A DNA stretch of 9,492 nucleotides from Bacteroidales bacterium (GCA_028696755.1 JAQVGK010000097.1:1-9492), one strand, 5' to 3'. Numbered from the stretch's first letter, positions 1-6,169 are shown. Numbers and translations: made by a program. The notes: a model not told the origin generated them from the letters alone.

Positions 1-50
1 CAGATTACAAAATTTGTTGCAAAATGTTAGTCAATTATTGGAGATAGATA

Positions 51-90
51 AAAAAAACCATCCTTTTGAGATGGCTTTTTTATTTTATTT
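51..90. terminator. Bidirectional hairpin terminator downstream of the M16 peptidase gene
   Basis: A short hairpin pairs CCATC (58-62) with GATGG (70-74) around a 7-nt loop. It has an A-run on the left (51-57) and T-runs on the right (76-81 and beyond). Read leftward it gives a stem followed by U7, 29 nt past the peptidase stop codon. Read rightward it gives a stem followed by a long T-rich tract. The rightward tract suggests that a plus-strand gene also ends near here. Bases 1-50 have short open stretches in all three plus frames (stops at 28-30 in frame 1, 43-45 in frame 3, 95-97 in frame 2), and I cannot tell which, if any, is the tail of such a gene. Confidence 0.8.
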
Positions 91-102
91 AAACTAGAAA
101 GA

Positions 103-2904
103 CTATTTCTCGGGAGCGAGCATAATCTTCACATAGTTGTTCATGTCGAAATATTTGTTAGAAGCAGCTTTCATCGATTCGATGCTGATTTGGTCAATCA
201 TAGAACCGTAGTTTTTGTAATCTTCAACAGTAACGCTCTTTTCTTCTATATCCATAATAAGTCTTTTCCAGTAGCTGTTTTCTTTAACATTAGTTTCGAA
301 TTCGCGTTTTTCCTTTTCGTGAACTTTCTGAATGTCAGTTGCATTCAAGCCATCGGTTTGTAACGACTTAATAATATCGAAAATTTTACCACGCAATTCT
401 TCTTCTCTCTCAGGATCGCAGCTAAAGAAAATAGTTACAGAATAAGATCCAACTGGATTTTTAGAGCTTGATGGATATGCGCCAATTGTATAAACTCCAC
501 TTTCTTTTTCGCGAATTTCTTCGAGAAGACGAGTAGATAAAATTTTACAAATTGCGTCTAATTCGAGGCGATTTGCGGCAGTATATTCGAATGCACCATG
601 GAAAGTAATAACCTCCATACATTTTGCATCTTTACCTTTGTTTACTGTTTTCTCGACAATTCCCTTTGGAGGCCTAATGCCTAAATCTTTGAAAGTTTCG
701 TTTCTCTCTACAACTGGTAACGAACCTAAATATTTCTCGATAAGAGGTTTAGCAGTTTTAGGATCAATATTCCCAACGAAGTAAAATGTAAAGTTACCTG
801 GGTCGCCAAAGCGCTGTGCATAAATACTCTTAACACGTTTATAATCGGCTTCGTCGAGGATTTCTGGAGTAACAGGACGACGACGTGGGTGATTACTACT
901 CATTGTCCATCTCATTGTATCCGACCAAGCAGATTGAGGATCGAGCATAGAGTTTTCGAGCATTCCTTTTTCTTTATTGATGTAAGATTTCATTGCCGAT
1001 TCAGAAACTCTTGGCTTTGTGAACGAAACATGCACCAATTGTAGTAAAAGTTCGAAATCGTTTACCGAGCAAGAACCAGTTATGCCTTCGGTAGTTTCGC
1101 CAATATAAGGTTGAATGCGAGCATTTTTATCCGACATAAACTTCTGATATTCAGATCTGTCGAAATCGCCAAGACCGCTTTCCATTGCAATGTCGGCAGC
1201 ATATTTACTGCTAATGTCATCTTTTTGTTCGTAAACAGAATATCCGCCAAAGCTTTTTGCTTCGAATAAAATTTCGTCTGCTTTAAAATCAGTTTGTTTG
1301 AAAACTACTTTCACACCGTTACTTAAAGTCCAAGTTTCGTAACCAAGGTCTTTGTTTTTTGCTTTTTTAGCAACTTTCCCTTTTTCTGGTACGCTAGATA
1401 TAAGTGGTTTATCCGATACTTTGTCAACATAAGCATCAACCTTGATTTGAGAAGCATCTTTGTACATTTTTAAAACTTCCGCTTCGCTAGGAACTTTAAC
1501 TCCTTCTTTTTCTGGCATCATTACAACAACAACTGCATTCTTTTCGGTAACAACAGTTTTTGCAAAATTATTAACTTCCTCAAGTGTAATGGTAGGAATA
1601 TACTTTTTGAAAAGTTCGTATTCGTAATCAATCCCTGGGTAAGCAGCGTGAGGGGGAAGATAATTTCTCTTATATTCTTCAACATAAGTTTCCGATTTTT
1701 GCTTATCTTTTTCGTTATAAGCTTTTTCCATTTGTTTAAGAATAGCAGCTTTTTCTCTTTCAAGTTCGCTAGCTGTGAAACCATGTTGTTGCATTCTTTC
1801 GTTTTCAATAACAAGTGCTTCAAGAGTTTTTTGAATATCATTATTCTGAACAACACCAATGCTTAAATAAACAGCTTTTGGGCCGATAAAGTCGGTATAA
1901 GCAGCAAATCCTTGAGCAAAAGGAGGATTTTCTAAGAGTGTAAGTTCTGATAAACGATTAGAAATCATAGAACTTAACAACATGCTAATCATATCGTTGC
2001 GATAATCAGCAACAGTAACGGTTGGAGTCATAGGATGTTTGTAAAAAATCTCAACCATACTAACTGGTGATTCAGGATCTGATGCAACACAAACTAAAGT
2101 CTCGTCATGATCAGGAATATCTGCATAAACTCTTTCGCGAGGGTTTGCTTTTTTCTCGATCTGGCCAAATTGTTTGATGATTTTTTGCTCCATTTCCTTT
2201 GCATCAAAGTCACCAACAACAACTACTGCCATCAAATCGGGACGATACCAATCGCGATAAAAACGACGAAGAGCTTCTGGATCACACTTATCAACAACCT
2301 CCATTAATCCAATTGGTAGTCTTTCGGCATATTTTGACTTGTGGAATAATACTGCTAAAAATTTATTCTGCATACGATCCATTGCACCTTGGCCCATTCT
2401 CCACTCTTCGTGAATAATTCCTCTTTCGGCATCAATTTGATCAGTCTCTAATGATAGCTGCGAAGCCCAATCGTAAAGAACAAGTAAGCCTTTGTCAACG
2501 AACTCAGGATTGTCAGTTGGAACTTTAATTCCATAAACAGTTTCGTCAAATGATGTGTAGGCATTTACTTCAGGACCGAATTTCATCCCTAAAGATTCGA
2601 GATAATTTACAAGCTCGTTTTTTGGGAAATTCTTAGATCCATTAAAAGCCATGTGCTCGGTAAAGTGAGCCAATCCTTGCTGATCATCATCTTCGAGAAC
2701 CGAACCAGCATTAACAACAAGAGTTAACTCTGCACGGTTTTCTGGAATTTTGTTAGCACGAATGTAATATTCCATGCCGTTTTCCATTGTTCCGGTAATC
2801 ACATTAGGATCATTCGGCAATTTATCAGTTAACTCCATACTCTGTCCAAAAACAGTAGGAATACTGATTATAATACTCAGTAATAAAATCGTTAATTTTT
2901 TCAT
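103..2904 (-). CDS. Exported M16 (insulinase/pitrilysin-like) zinc metallopeptidase, two-repeat form
   Basis: This is a 933-residue zinc peptidase, probably acting in the periplasm or at the cell envelope on peptides or unfolded proteins. The N-terminus is a classic signal peptide: Lys-Lys, then a hydrophobic stretch to about residue 19, with likely cleavage near Gly20-Gln21. The first M16 domain (about 35-170) carries the inverted zinc motif HxxEH at 80-84 (His80, catalytic Glu83, His84), and the third ligand is Glu160 in ERGIIHEEW, the expected 76 residues after His84. An M16 C-type domain follows (about 200-390). The second half (about 535-930) repeats the fold without HxxEH, as expected for the non-catalytic half of the clam-shell. 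Length matches the ~930-940-residue zinc proteases common in Bacteroidota. No secretion-system C-terminal domain is evident. The start is set by the signal peptide. It is a single-gene unit with its own promoter and terminator. The substrate is unknown. Confidence 0.95.
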   Translation of the reverse strand: MKKLTILLLSIIISIPTVFGQSMELTDKLPNDPNVITGTMENGMEYYIRANKIPENRAELTLVVNAGSVLEDDDQQGLAHFTEHMAFNGSKNFPKNELVNYLESLGMKFGPEVNAYTSFDETVYGIKVPTDNPEFVDKGLLVLYDWASQLSLETDQIDAERGIIHEEWRMGQGAMDRMQNKFLAVLFHKSKYAERLPIGLMEVVDKCDPEALRRFYRDWYRPDLMAVVVVGDFDAKEMEQKIIKQFGQIEKKANPRERVYADIPDHDETLVCVASDPESPVSMVEIFYKHPMTPTVTVADYRNDMISMLLSSMISNRLSELTLLENPPFAQGFAAYTDFIGPKAVYLSIGVVQNNDIQKTLEALVIENERMQQHGFTASELEREKAAILKQMEKAYNEKDKQKSETYVEEYKRNYLPPHAAYPGIDYEYELFKKYIPTITLEEVNNFAKTVVTEKNAVVVVMMPEKEGVKVPSEAEVLKMYKDASQIKVDAYVDKVSDKPLISSVPEKGKVAKKAKNKDLGYETWTLSNGVKVVFKQTDFKADEILFEAKSFGGYSVYEQKDDISSKYAADIAMESGLGDFDRSEYQKFMSDKNARIQPYIGETTEGITGSCSVNDFELLLQLVHVSFTKPRVSESAMKSYINKEKGMLENSMLDPQSAWSDTMRWTMSSNHPRRRPVTPEILDEADYKRVKSIYAQRFGDPGNFTFYFVGNIDPKTAKPLIEKYLGSLPVVERNETFKDLGIRPPKGIVEKTVNKGKDAKCMEVITFHGAFEYTAANRLELDAICKILSTRLLEEIREKESGVYTIGAYPSSSKNPVGSYSVTIFFSCDPEREEELRGKIFDIIKSLQTDGLNATDIQKVHEKEKREFETNVKENSYWKRLIMDIEEKSVTVEDYKNYGSMIDQISIESMKAASNKYFDMNNYVKIMLAPEK

Positions 2905-2935
2905 ATAAGTTGTTTTGAATTTTTAAAATTGCGAA

Positions 2936-2943
2936 CAAAATTA
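2936..2943 (-). promoter_or_regulatory. Bacteroidota-type -7 promoter box of the M16 peptidase gene
   Basis: Read on the minus strand this is TAATTTTG, a perfect match to the TAnnTTTG -7 consensus of Bacteroidota. It lies 31 nt before the peptidase start codon. No convincing TTTG -33 box sits at the usual distance. Instead an imperfect palindrome (2956-2976, arms CAAGT/ACTTG) covers the position just upstream and could be an operator. Confidence 0.6.
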
Positions 2944-3046
2944 AAAATATAATTGCAAGTATTTTGGTAAAACTTGTATTAATGCTTAAAAAAGTGTTAA
3001 GATTATCATAACTGATAGTCGAGTTAGCTAAAACTTATTAATATTC

Positions 3047-3205
3047 GCATGGTGCATGGAGCATGGTGCATGGAGCAGTCAGTGCTGGTTTCAGACTTCC
3101 AGCAATTTACTAATTTTACATAATGTTATTTTTAGCACAAATGTCAAATTCACTTCAATGTGAGCCCCATGCTCCATGCTCCATGCTCCATGCATGAAAA
3201 AAAAA
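3047..3205 (+). repeat. Extragenic repeat element, copy 1: inverted heptamer arrays around a core, ending in A9
   Basis: The left arm (3047-3077) is four tandem 7-bp units, GCATGGT and GCATGGA alternating, plus GCA. The right arm (3164-3196) is GCCCCAT, then GCTCCAT three times, then GCATG, which is the inverse of the left arm. The two arms could pair as a stem of about 30 bp. The 86-bp core contains a small hairpin (TGCTGG 3083-3088 with CCAGCA 3099-3104) and the word TAGCACAAATGT (3133-3144). Nine A residues follow the right arm (3197-3205). A second copy in inverted orientation occupies 5744-5891 and shares the arms, the core word, the core length and the A9 end. It is not coding: it lies between divergent promoters. 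Its function is unknown. It could be a non-autonomous mobile element or a structured RNA or DNA element. Confidence 0.8.
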
Positions 3206-3282
3206 CTGATATAAGTTTTTAAACGATTCAAATTATTACAATTATTTATTCATCATCATCCCACATTCACCAAAATAACTTT

Positions 3283-3290
3283 TATTTTTG
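3283..3290 (+). promoter_or_regulatory. -7 promoter box of the zinc-ribbon/nuclease operon
   Basis: TATTTTTG matches TAnnTTTG exactly and ends only 4 nt before the ATG at 3295. Transcription from this box would give a leaderless or nearly leaderless message. No TTTG -33 box is present at the usual distance. A weaker alternative, TAAGTTTT, lies farther upstream near 3213-3220. Confidence 0.5.
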
Positions 3291-3294
3291 CAGA

Positions 3295-3618
3295 ATGAAA
3301 TGTCCACATTGTAACAGAACAGGAAATGCCTTTCAGCGAATATTTATGCGCCAAAAAGGAACAAAATCGCGCTACTGCATTTTTTGCGGAGGAGAAGTTG
3401 TATTAAAGTACAACTGGGGTAAAATTGTACTTTTATCTGTTGGTGTTCTTGCTGGATTAATTTTACTCAATATAATCCTTCAGATTTTTGGTTGGCCAGG
3501 AATAAATGGTGGTTTTGCAGGTGGACTCGGTGGAGCAATTATCGCAATCTATATGCGTAAAAAGCCATTTCTTAATATCGAAGCCATTGCTAAGGAAAAG
3601 AAAAAACGGAGAAAATAA
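3295..3618 (+). CDS. Small zinc-ribbon membrane protein of unknown function
   Basis: This is a 107-residue protein that I do not recognise as a named family. The N-terminus has a four-Cys zinc-ribbon pattern: CPHC at residues 3-6 and CIFC at 28-31, the second followed by a GG turn. Two hydrophobic segments follow (about 43-65, and a Gly-rich one about 68-87), and then a very basic tail ending KEKKKRRK. The expected arrangement is a zinc ribbon and a tail on the same, cytoplasmic side of two membrane helices. The start is firm because CPHC begins at residue 3. The stop codon is directly followed by the ATG of the nuclease gene, so the two are almost certainly cotranscribed and translationally coupled. 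A membrane adaptor is conceivable, but nothing in the sequence shows a function. Confidence 0.85.
   Translation: MKCPHCNRTGNAFQRIFMRQKGTKSRYCIFCGGEVVLKYNWGKIVLLSVGVLAGLILLNIILQIFGWPGINGGFAGGLGGAIIAIYMRKKPFLNIEAIAKEKKKRRK
3608..3611 (+). promoter_or_regulatory. Shine-Dalgarno site of the nuclease gene, inside the end of the upstream gene
   Basis: GGAG lies 7 nt before the ATG at 3619 and inside the last codons of the zinc-ribbon gene. It is the clearest Shine-Dalgarno match in the window, and the other starts are preceded only by A/T-rich sequence. It fixes the nuclease start and fits reinitiation from the zero-spaced upstream gene. Confidence 0.55.
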
Positions 3619-4998
3619 ATGTCGCAACTATTTTCTGTTATCGATATCGAAACTACCGGAGGATCGAGCCGTAAGGAAAGGATTACCGAAATTGCTGTTT
3701 TTGTAACCGATGGACACAAAATTGTTGACGAGTTTGTAAGTTTGGTAAATCCAGAACGAAGAGTTACTCCATTTATAACTTCATTAACCGGCATCAATAA
3801 CGAAATGCTCGAAGATGCCCCAAAATTTTATGAAATCGCCGCTAAGATTGTTGAAATAACTCGCGACACCGTTTTTGTTGGACATAATGTAAACTTTGAT
3901 TACGGATTTGTAAAGCAAGAATTTGCTCAACTCGGATACAATTTTAGATTGAATACTTTATGTACCGTGCAGCTAAGTCGTAAACTGATTCCAGGACATA
4001 AGTCATACAGTCTTGGCAACATTTGCGAAGATTTAGGAATTGTAATCGAAGGTCGGCATCGTGCTGGTGGAGACGCAAAAGCAACGGCAATTTTATTTAA
4101 TATGCTGTTCGCCCTCGATATGAAAAATAACGAAGGCGTAAACATAAATGGATTTTCGATAAATGGACTGCATCCATCATTAAATTTAGCTAAAATTAAA
4201 AATCTACCCGAGAAAAACGGAGTTTACTACTTATACAATCAAGATAATGATTTGATTTATATTGGAAAGAGTAAAAATATCTATTCACGAGTTCTGCAAC
4301 ATCTACGCAACGAAAAAACCACTAAAGGAATAAATATGCGTTCCGAAATTGCTGATGTAGATTACGAACTTACTGGTTGCGAATTGATTGCTTTGCTCAA
4401 GGAATCACATGAAATTAAACAGAACAAACCAAGATACAATAAAGCACAGCGTCGCACTATGAATACCTGGGGGATTTTTTCTTCAGAGGATGATAGCGGA
4501 TACATTAGGTTTCAAGTAAAACACATCGACGATTGCGAAGATTTTTGTTTAAATGTTTATTCATCAAAAAATGCAGCTGTAGAGTCTCTTCAATTTTTCT
4601 GTACTAAGTATAATCTTTGTCAAAAGCTTTGTGGCTTATATCAGAGTGCTGGAGCATGTTTTTATCATGGTTTGGGCGAATGTCGCGGGGCATGTTGTGG
4701 AGAAGAATCATTCGAAGATTATAACAAAAGAGCACAAATGTTTATCACAGAGATTTCGCTTAACCTTAACGATGTGTTTATTCTAATTGAAAATTGCGAC
4801 GATGATAGAATAGCAGCAGTATCATTCCAGCAGAACAAATACATAGGATATGGATTTACAGATAAAGACAGCCATTTGCGTCCCGATGATCTTTACGATA
4901 TAATTGAAAAATATCCAGAAAATAAGGACATCCGTCAAATTGTAAGGACATATCTAAATACTAAGAAGGATTACAGGATTATAAAGCTAACCGTATAA
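3619..4998 (+). CDS. DEDDh 3'-5' exonuclease fused to a UvrC/Cho-like GIY-YIG endonuclease
   Basis: This is a 459-residue two-nuclease fusion, probably acting in DNA repair in the cytoplasm. Residues 1-170 are a DnaQ-type exonuclease with all five DEDDh residues visible: Asp9 and Glu11 (IDIETT), Asp94 (HNVNFD), and His147 and Asp152 (HRAGGD). Residues 198-278 are a GIY-YIG domain: GVYYLY at 201-206, YIGKS at 214-218, Arg224, His228, and the metal-binding Glu262 (ALLKE) before KPRYN. The tail contains a Cys cluster (334, 338, 347, 355, 359, 360; ending GACCGEES) like that after the GIY-YIG domain of UvrC and Cho. UvrC homologues bind an iron-sulfur cluster there, so one is inferred here. The RNase H-like nuclease half and helix-hairpin-helix of UvrC are absent, so this resembles a Cho-type 3' incision enzyme joined to an exonuclease. 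It is often annotated simply as DNA polymerase III epsilon. It is second in an operon with a zinc-ribbon membrane protein. Confidence 0.9.
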   Translation: MSQLFSVIDIETTGGSSRKERITEIAVFVTDGHKIVDEFVSLVNPERRVTPFITSLTGINNEMLEDAPKFYEIAAKIVEITRDTVFVGHNVNFDYGFVKQEFAQLGYNFRLNTLCTVQLSRKLIPGHKSYSLGNICEDLGIVIEGRHRAGGDAKATAILFNMLFALDMKNNEGVNINGFSINGLHPSLNLAKIKNLPEKNGVYYLYNQDNDLIYIGKSKNIYSRVLQHLRNEKTTKGINMRSEIADVDYELTGCELIALLKESHEIKQNKPRYNKAQRRTMNTWGIFSSEDDSGYIRFQVKHIDDCEDFCLNVYSSKNAAVESLQFFCTKYNLCQKLCGLYQSAGACFYHGLGECRGACCGEESFEDYNKRAQMFITEISLNLNDVFILIENCDDDRIAAVSFQQNKYIGYGFTDKDSHLRPDDLYDIIEKYPENKDIRQIVRTYLNTKKDYRIIKLTV

Positions 4999-5011
4999 AT
5001 TGGTAACTTGA

Positions 5012-5053
5012 TAAAAAAGTAATCGGCAGAAAATAATAAAATTGTTCTGCCGA
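5012..5053 (-). terminator. Hairpin terminator between convergent genes
   Basis: A perfect 9-bp stem pairs TCGGCAGAA (5023-5031) with TTCTGCCGA (5045-5053) around a 13-nt A/T loop. On the minus strand it is followed within 3-4 nt by a U6 run (complement of 5012-5017), making it an intrinsic terminator for the small membrane-protein gene ending at 5087. On the plus strand no U-run follows, so its action on the nuclease operon is less certain. Confidence 0.75.
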
Positions 5054-5086
5054 CTACGTGTAATGTTAACCAAATATTCTATACTC

Positions 5087-5194
5087 TTATTTATTTTCGT
5101 TCTTGTCCGATTTGCCAGCTCTTGCAAGAAGAATCACCGGAATTGCTATTACGAGCAATATAACCAGACCCATTATCAAACTTGATGAATCCAT
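5087..5194 (-). CDS. 35-residue single-helix membrane protein
   Basis: This is a complete small gene below common length cut-offs: 35 codons plus TAA, starting at ATG 5194. The product begins MDSSSLIMG, continues as one uninterrupted hydrophobic helix (about residues 6-24, with a central Pro19), and ends in a charged tail rich in Lys, Asp, Glu and Asn. This is the layout of a small single-span membrane protein, probably with its tail in the cytoplasm. A strong terminator 34 nt downstream on the same strand supports a real transcript. No TAnnTTTG box precedes it, so it may be read from the promoter of the 118-residue gene upstream, 78 nt away. A small palindrome in that gap (TGAGAT/ATCTCA, 5218-5233) could be a processing or attenuation hairpin. 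Small proteins of this layout occur in Bacteroidota as I recall, but I cannot name a function. Confidence 0.7.
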   Translation of the reverse strand: MDSSSLIMGLVILLVIAIPVILLARAGKSDKNENK

Positions 5195-5272
5195 AATTTA
5201 TATTTTTAAAAGATTTGTGAGATTTTGATCTCAAGAATTATTTATCACTGAATGCGAAAAGTGAGTTTTGAA

Positions 5273-5629
5273 TCAGTAAAAATAATGAAATGGGAAAGCA
5301 TGGCGAAAGTCTTTAAAAATGCTCTGCGAACTAATTTTGGCAAGATATTTACGGATATGAATAGTTGGAATTACTCGCGATTTAATTTTCAAATCTGTTT
5401 TGCAAATTTTAAAATTAAACTTTATCGCCAAATCTTTATGCCTAAGCTGATAGTCGGTTTGTTGCTTTTGTTCAATAATATAATAACCATAATGCTTTTG
5501 CGGACTTATACATAGGTTGTCGTTGCCGAAAAATTCATCTTCATTAATTTTATTTTGATAAAAATGATACGCCAATCCCGAGTTCGTGAGGATGAGCATA
5601 CACAAGATTATTATCAAAACATTTCGCAT
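5273..5629 (-). CDS. Hypothetical protein with N-terminal signal or anchor segment
   Basis: This is a 118-residue open frame that I do not recognise. Residues 1-20 (MRNV, then a hydrophobic run ending NSGLA) look like a signal peptide or membrane anchor, with a possible cleavage site after Ala20. The rest is polar, rich in Lys, Tyr, Phe and Ile, with isolated Cys residues and no known motif. Support comes from a perfect TAnnTTTG promoter box on the same strand ending 14 nt before the ATG, and from the small membrane-protein gene downstream on the same strand. An 87-codon frame on the opposite strand overlaps it, but it has no promoter and no domain, so I judge it a shadow. The absence of recognisable domains leaves some chance that this frame is also fortuitous. 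Confidence 0.5.
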   Translation of the reverse strand: MRNVLIIILCMLILTNSGLAYHFYQNKINEDEFFGNDNLCISPQKHYGYYIIEQKQQTDYQLRHKDLAIKFNFKICKTDLKIKSRVIPTIHIRKYLAKISSQSIFKDFRHAFPFHYFY

Positions 5630-5643
5630 AGTGAGAATTTTTG

Positions 5644-5651
5644 CAAAAGTA
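5644..5651 (-). promoter_or_regulatory. -7 promoter box of the 118-residue gene
   Basis: On the minus strand this reads TACTTTTG, a perfect TAnnTTTG match, ending 14 nt before the start codon at 5629. A TTTG lies 16 nt upstream of the box, slightly closer than the usual spacing. Confidence 0.55.
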
Positions 5652-5743
5652 CGAAATCAATAATGTTCAAATTGTAATTATTCAAATTTTTTTTGAAACA
5701 AAAGAAGTTTTATGCGTATTTAGCTGGATAAAATCTAATTACA

Positions 5744-5891
5744 TTTTTTTTTGCATGGGACATGGCGCATGGCGCATGGGGCATGGGGCTTAAATTGTAG
5801 AGAGAAATACATTTGTGCTAATAAAGACATTGTGCTAAATTTAAGAATAAGCATAATGATAACTCTCAGAACCAATTGCTCCATGCTCCAT
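5744..5891 (-). repeat. Extragenic repeat element, copy 2 (inverted relative to copy 1)
   Basis: Read on the minus strand, this copy starts with two ATGGAGC units (complement of 5878-5891), has a core of about 90 bp, and ends in five degenerate 7-bp units (complement of 5753-5787: GCATGGG, ACATGGC, GCATGGC, GCATGGG, GCATGGG) and A9 (complement of 5744-5752). Compared with copy 1, the heptamer arms, the GCCCCATGC junction, the core word TAGCACAAATGT (complement of 5809-5820) and the A9 end all agree, while the rest of the core has diverged. The core word is doubled here: TAGCACAATGT occurs again as the complement of 5827-5837. A 62-codon frame crosses the element on the minus strand, but its His/Ala/Pro/Cys-rich end simply translates the heptamers. 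Confidence 0.8.
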
Positions 5892-5948
5892 TCACAAAAT
5901 AGAAAATATTTTTTAATTGGCATCTAAATAACTACTAAGTTTTTCTAC

Positions 5949-5981
5949 AAAAAAGAAGTTACTTCGGGGAAAAGTAACTTC
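5949..5981 (-). terminator. Strong hairpin with U-tract on the minus strand
   Basis: A perfect 10-bp stem pairs GAAGTTACTT (5955-5964) with AAGTAACTTC (5972-5981) around the loop CGGGGAA. On the minus strand it is followed directly by U6 (complement of 5949-5954), an intrinsic-terminator layout for leftward transcription. No leftward protein gene precedes it, so the transcript it ends is unexplained. On the plus strand the hairpin lacks a U-run. Confidence 0.65.
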
Positions 5982-6132
5982 CTTAGGCTGAGAGTCTGAA
6001 CTGTCTGCTAAAATTATGTTCATTCTCTTTCGATTGGATTTACCAATACAATACAAATTCAAATTTATTAAATTTTGTTTAATGGTTTGTGTTTAAGCTC
6101 TGGTCTGAGTTGTCATAATTACAAAATTTGCT

Positions 6133-6169
6133 AAAATGCTAGTATTCAATAAAATAGCATTTTTTTTTT
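6133..6169 (+). terminator. Intrinsic terminator just upstream of the AraC-type regulator gene
   Basis: AAAATGCTA (6133-6141) pairs with TAGCATTTT (6155-6163) around a 13-nt loop and runs into T9 (6161-6169). The U-run makes this a rightward terminator, although no rightward protein gene lies between 4998 and this point. It may shield the regulator from read-through, end a small RNA, or act as an attenuator in a longer leader. Its T-run merges with the TTTG -33 box of the regulator promoter. Confidence 0.6.

Noticed and set aside
1521..2417. Several frames opposite or beside the M16 peptidase gene, 66-112 codons
   Set aside because: They lie wholly inside a strongly supported peptidase gene and have no domains or promoters.
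3047..3196. CRISPR array
   Set aside because: The 7-bp units are directly tandem without spacers, the two arrays are inverted to each other, and no cas genes are present.
5252..5515. An 87-codon plus-strand frame
   Set aside because: It is opposite the 118-residue minus-strand gene, which has a promoter box and a signal-like N-terminus. This frame has neither.
3047..5891. Composite transposon bounded by the two repeat copies
   Set aside because: No transposase or integrase lies between them, no target duplication is visible, and the enclosed genes have host-like composition and promoters.
5735..5923. A 62-codon minus-strand frame with a His/Ala/Pro/Cys-rich end
   Set aside because: It runs across repeat copy 2, and its end is only the heptamer array translated. 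No promoter or domain supports it.
5913..6023. A 36-codon minus-strand frame (MNIILADSS...) with a purine-rich stretch before its ATG
   Set aside because: A 10-bp hairpin with U6 lies inside the frame, which would end the transcript before the stop codon. The sequence has no protein-like feature, so the hairpin is better read as a terminator.
5955..6030. Possible TPP riboswitch, from GGCTGAGA after a hairpin and a later GAAC word
   Set aside because: The second conserved TPP segment and the closing helix are absent, and no thiamine gene follows.
6021..6045. TTCGATT resembling a tRNA T-loop
   Set aside because: The flanking bases do not pair into a T-stem, and no acceptor, D or anticodon arms can be placed around it.
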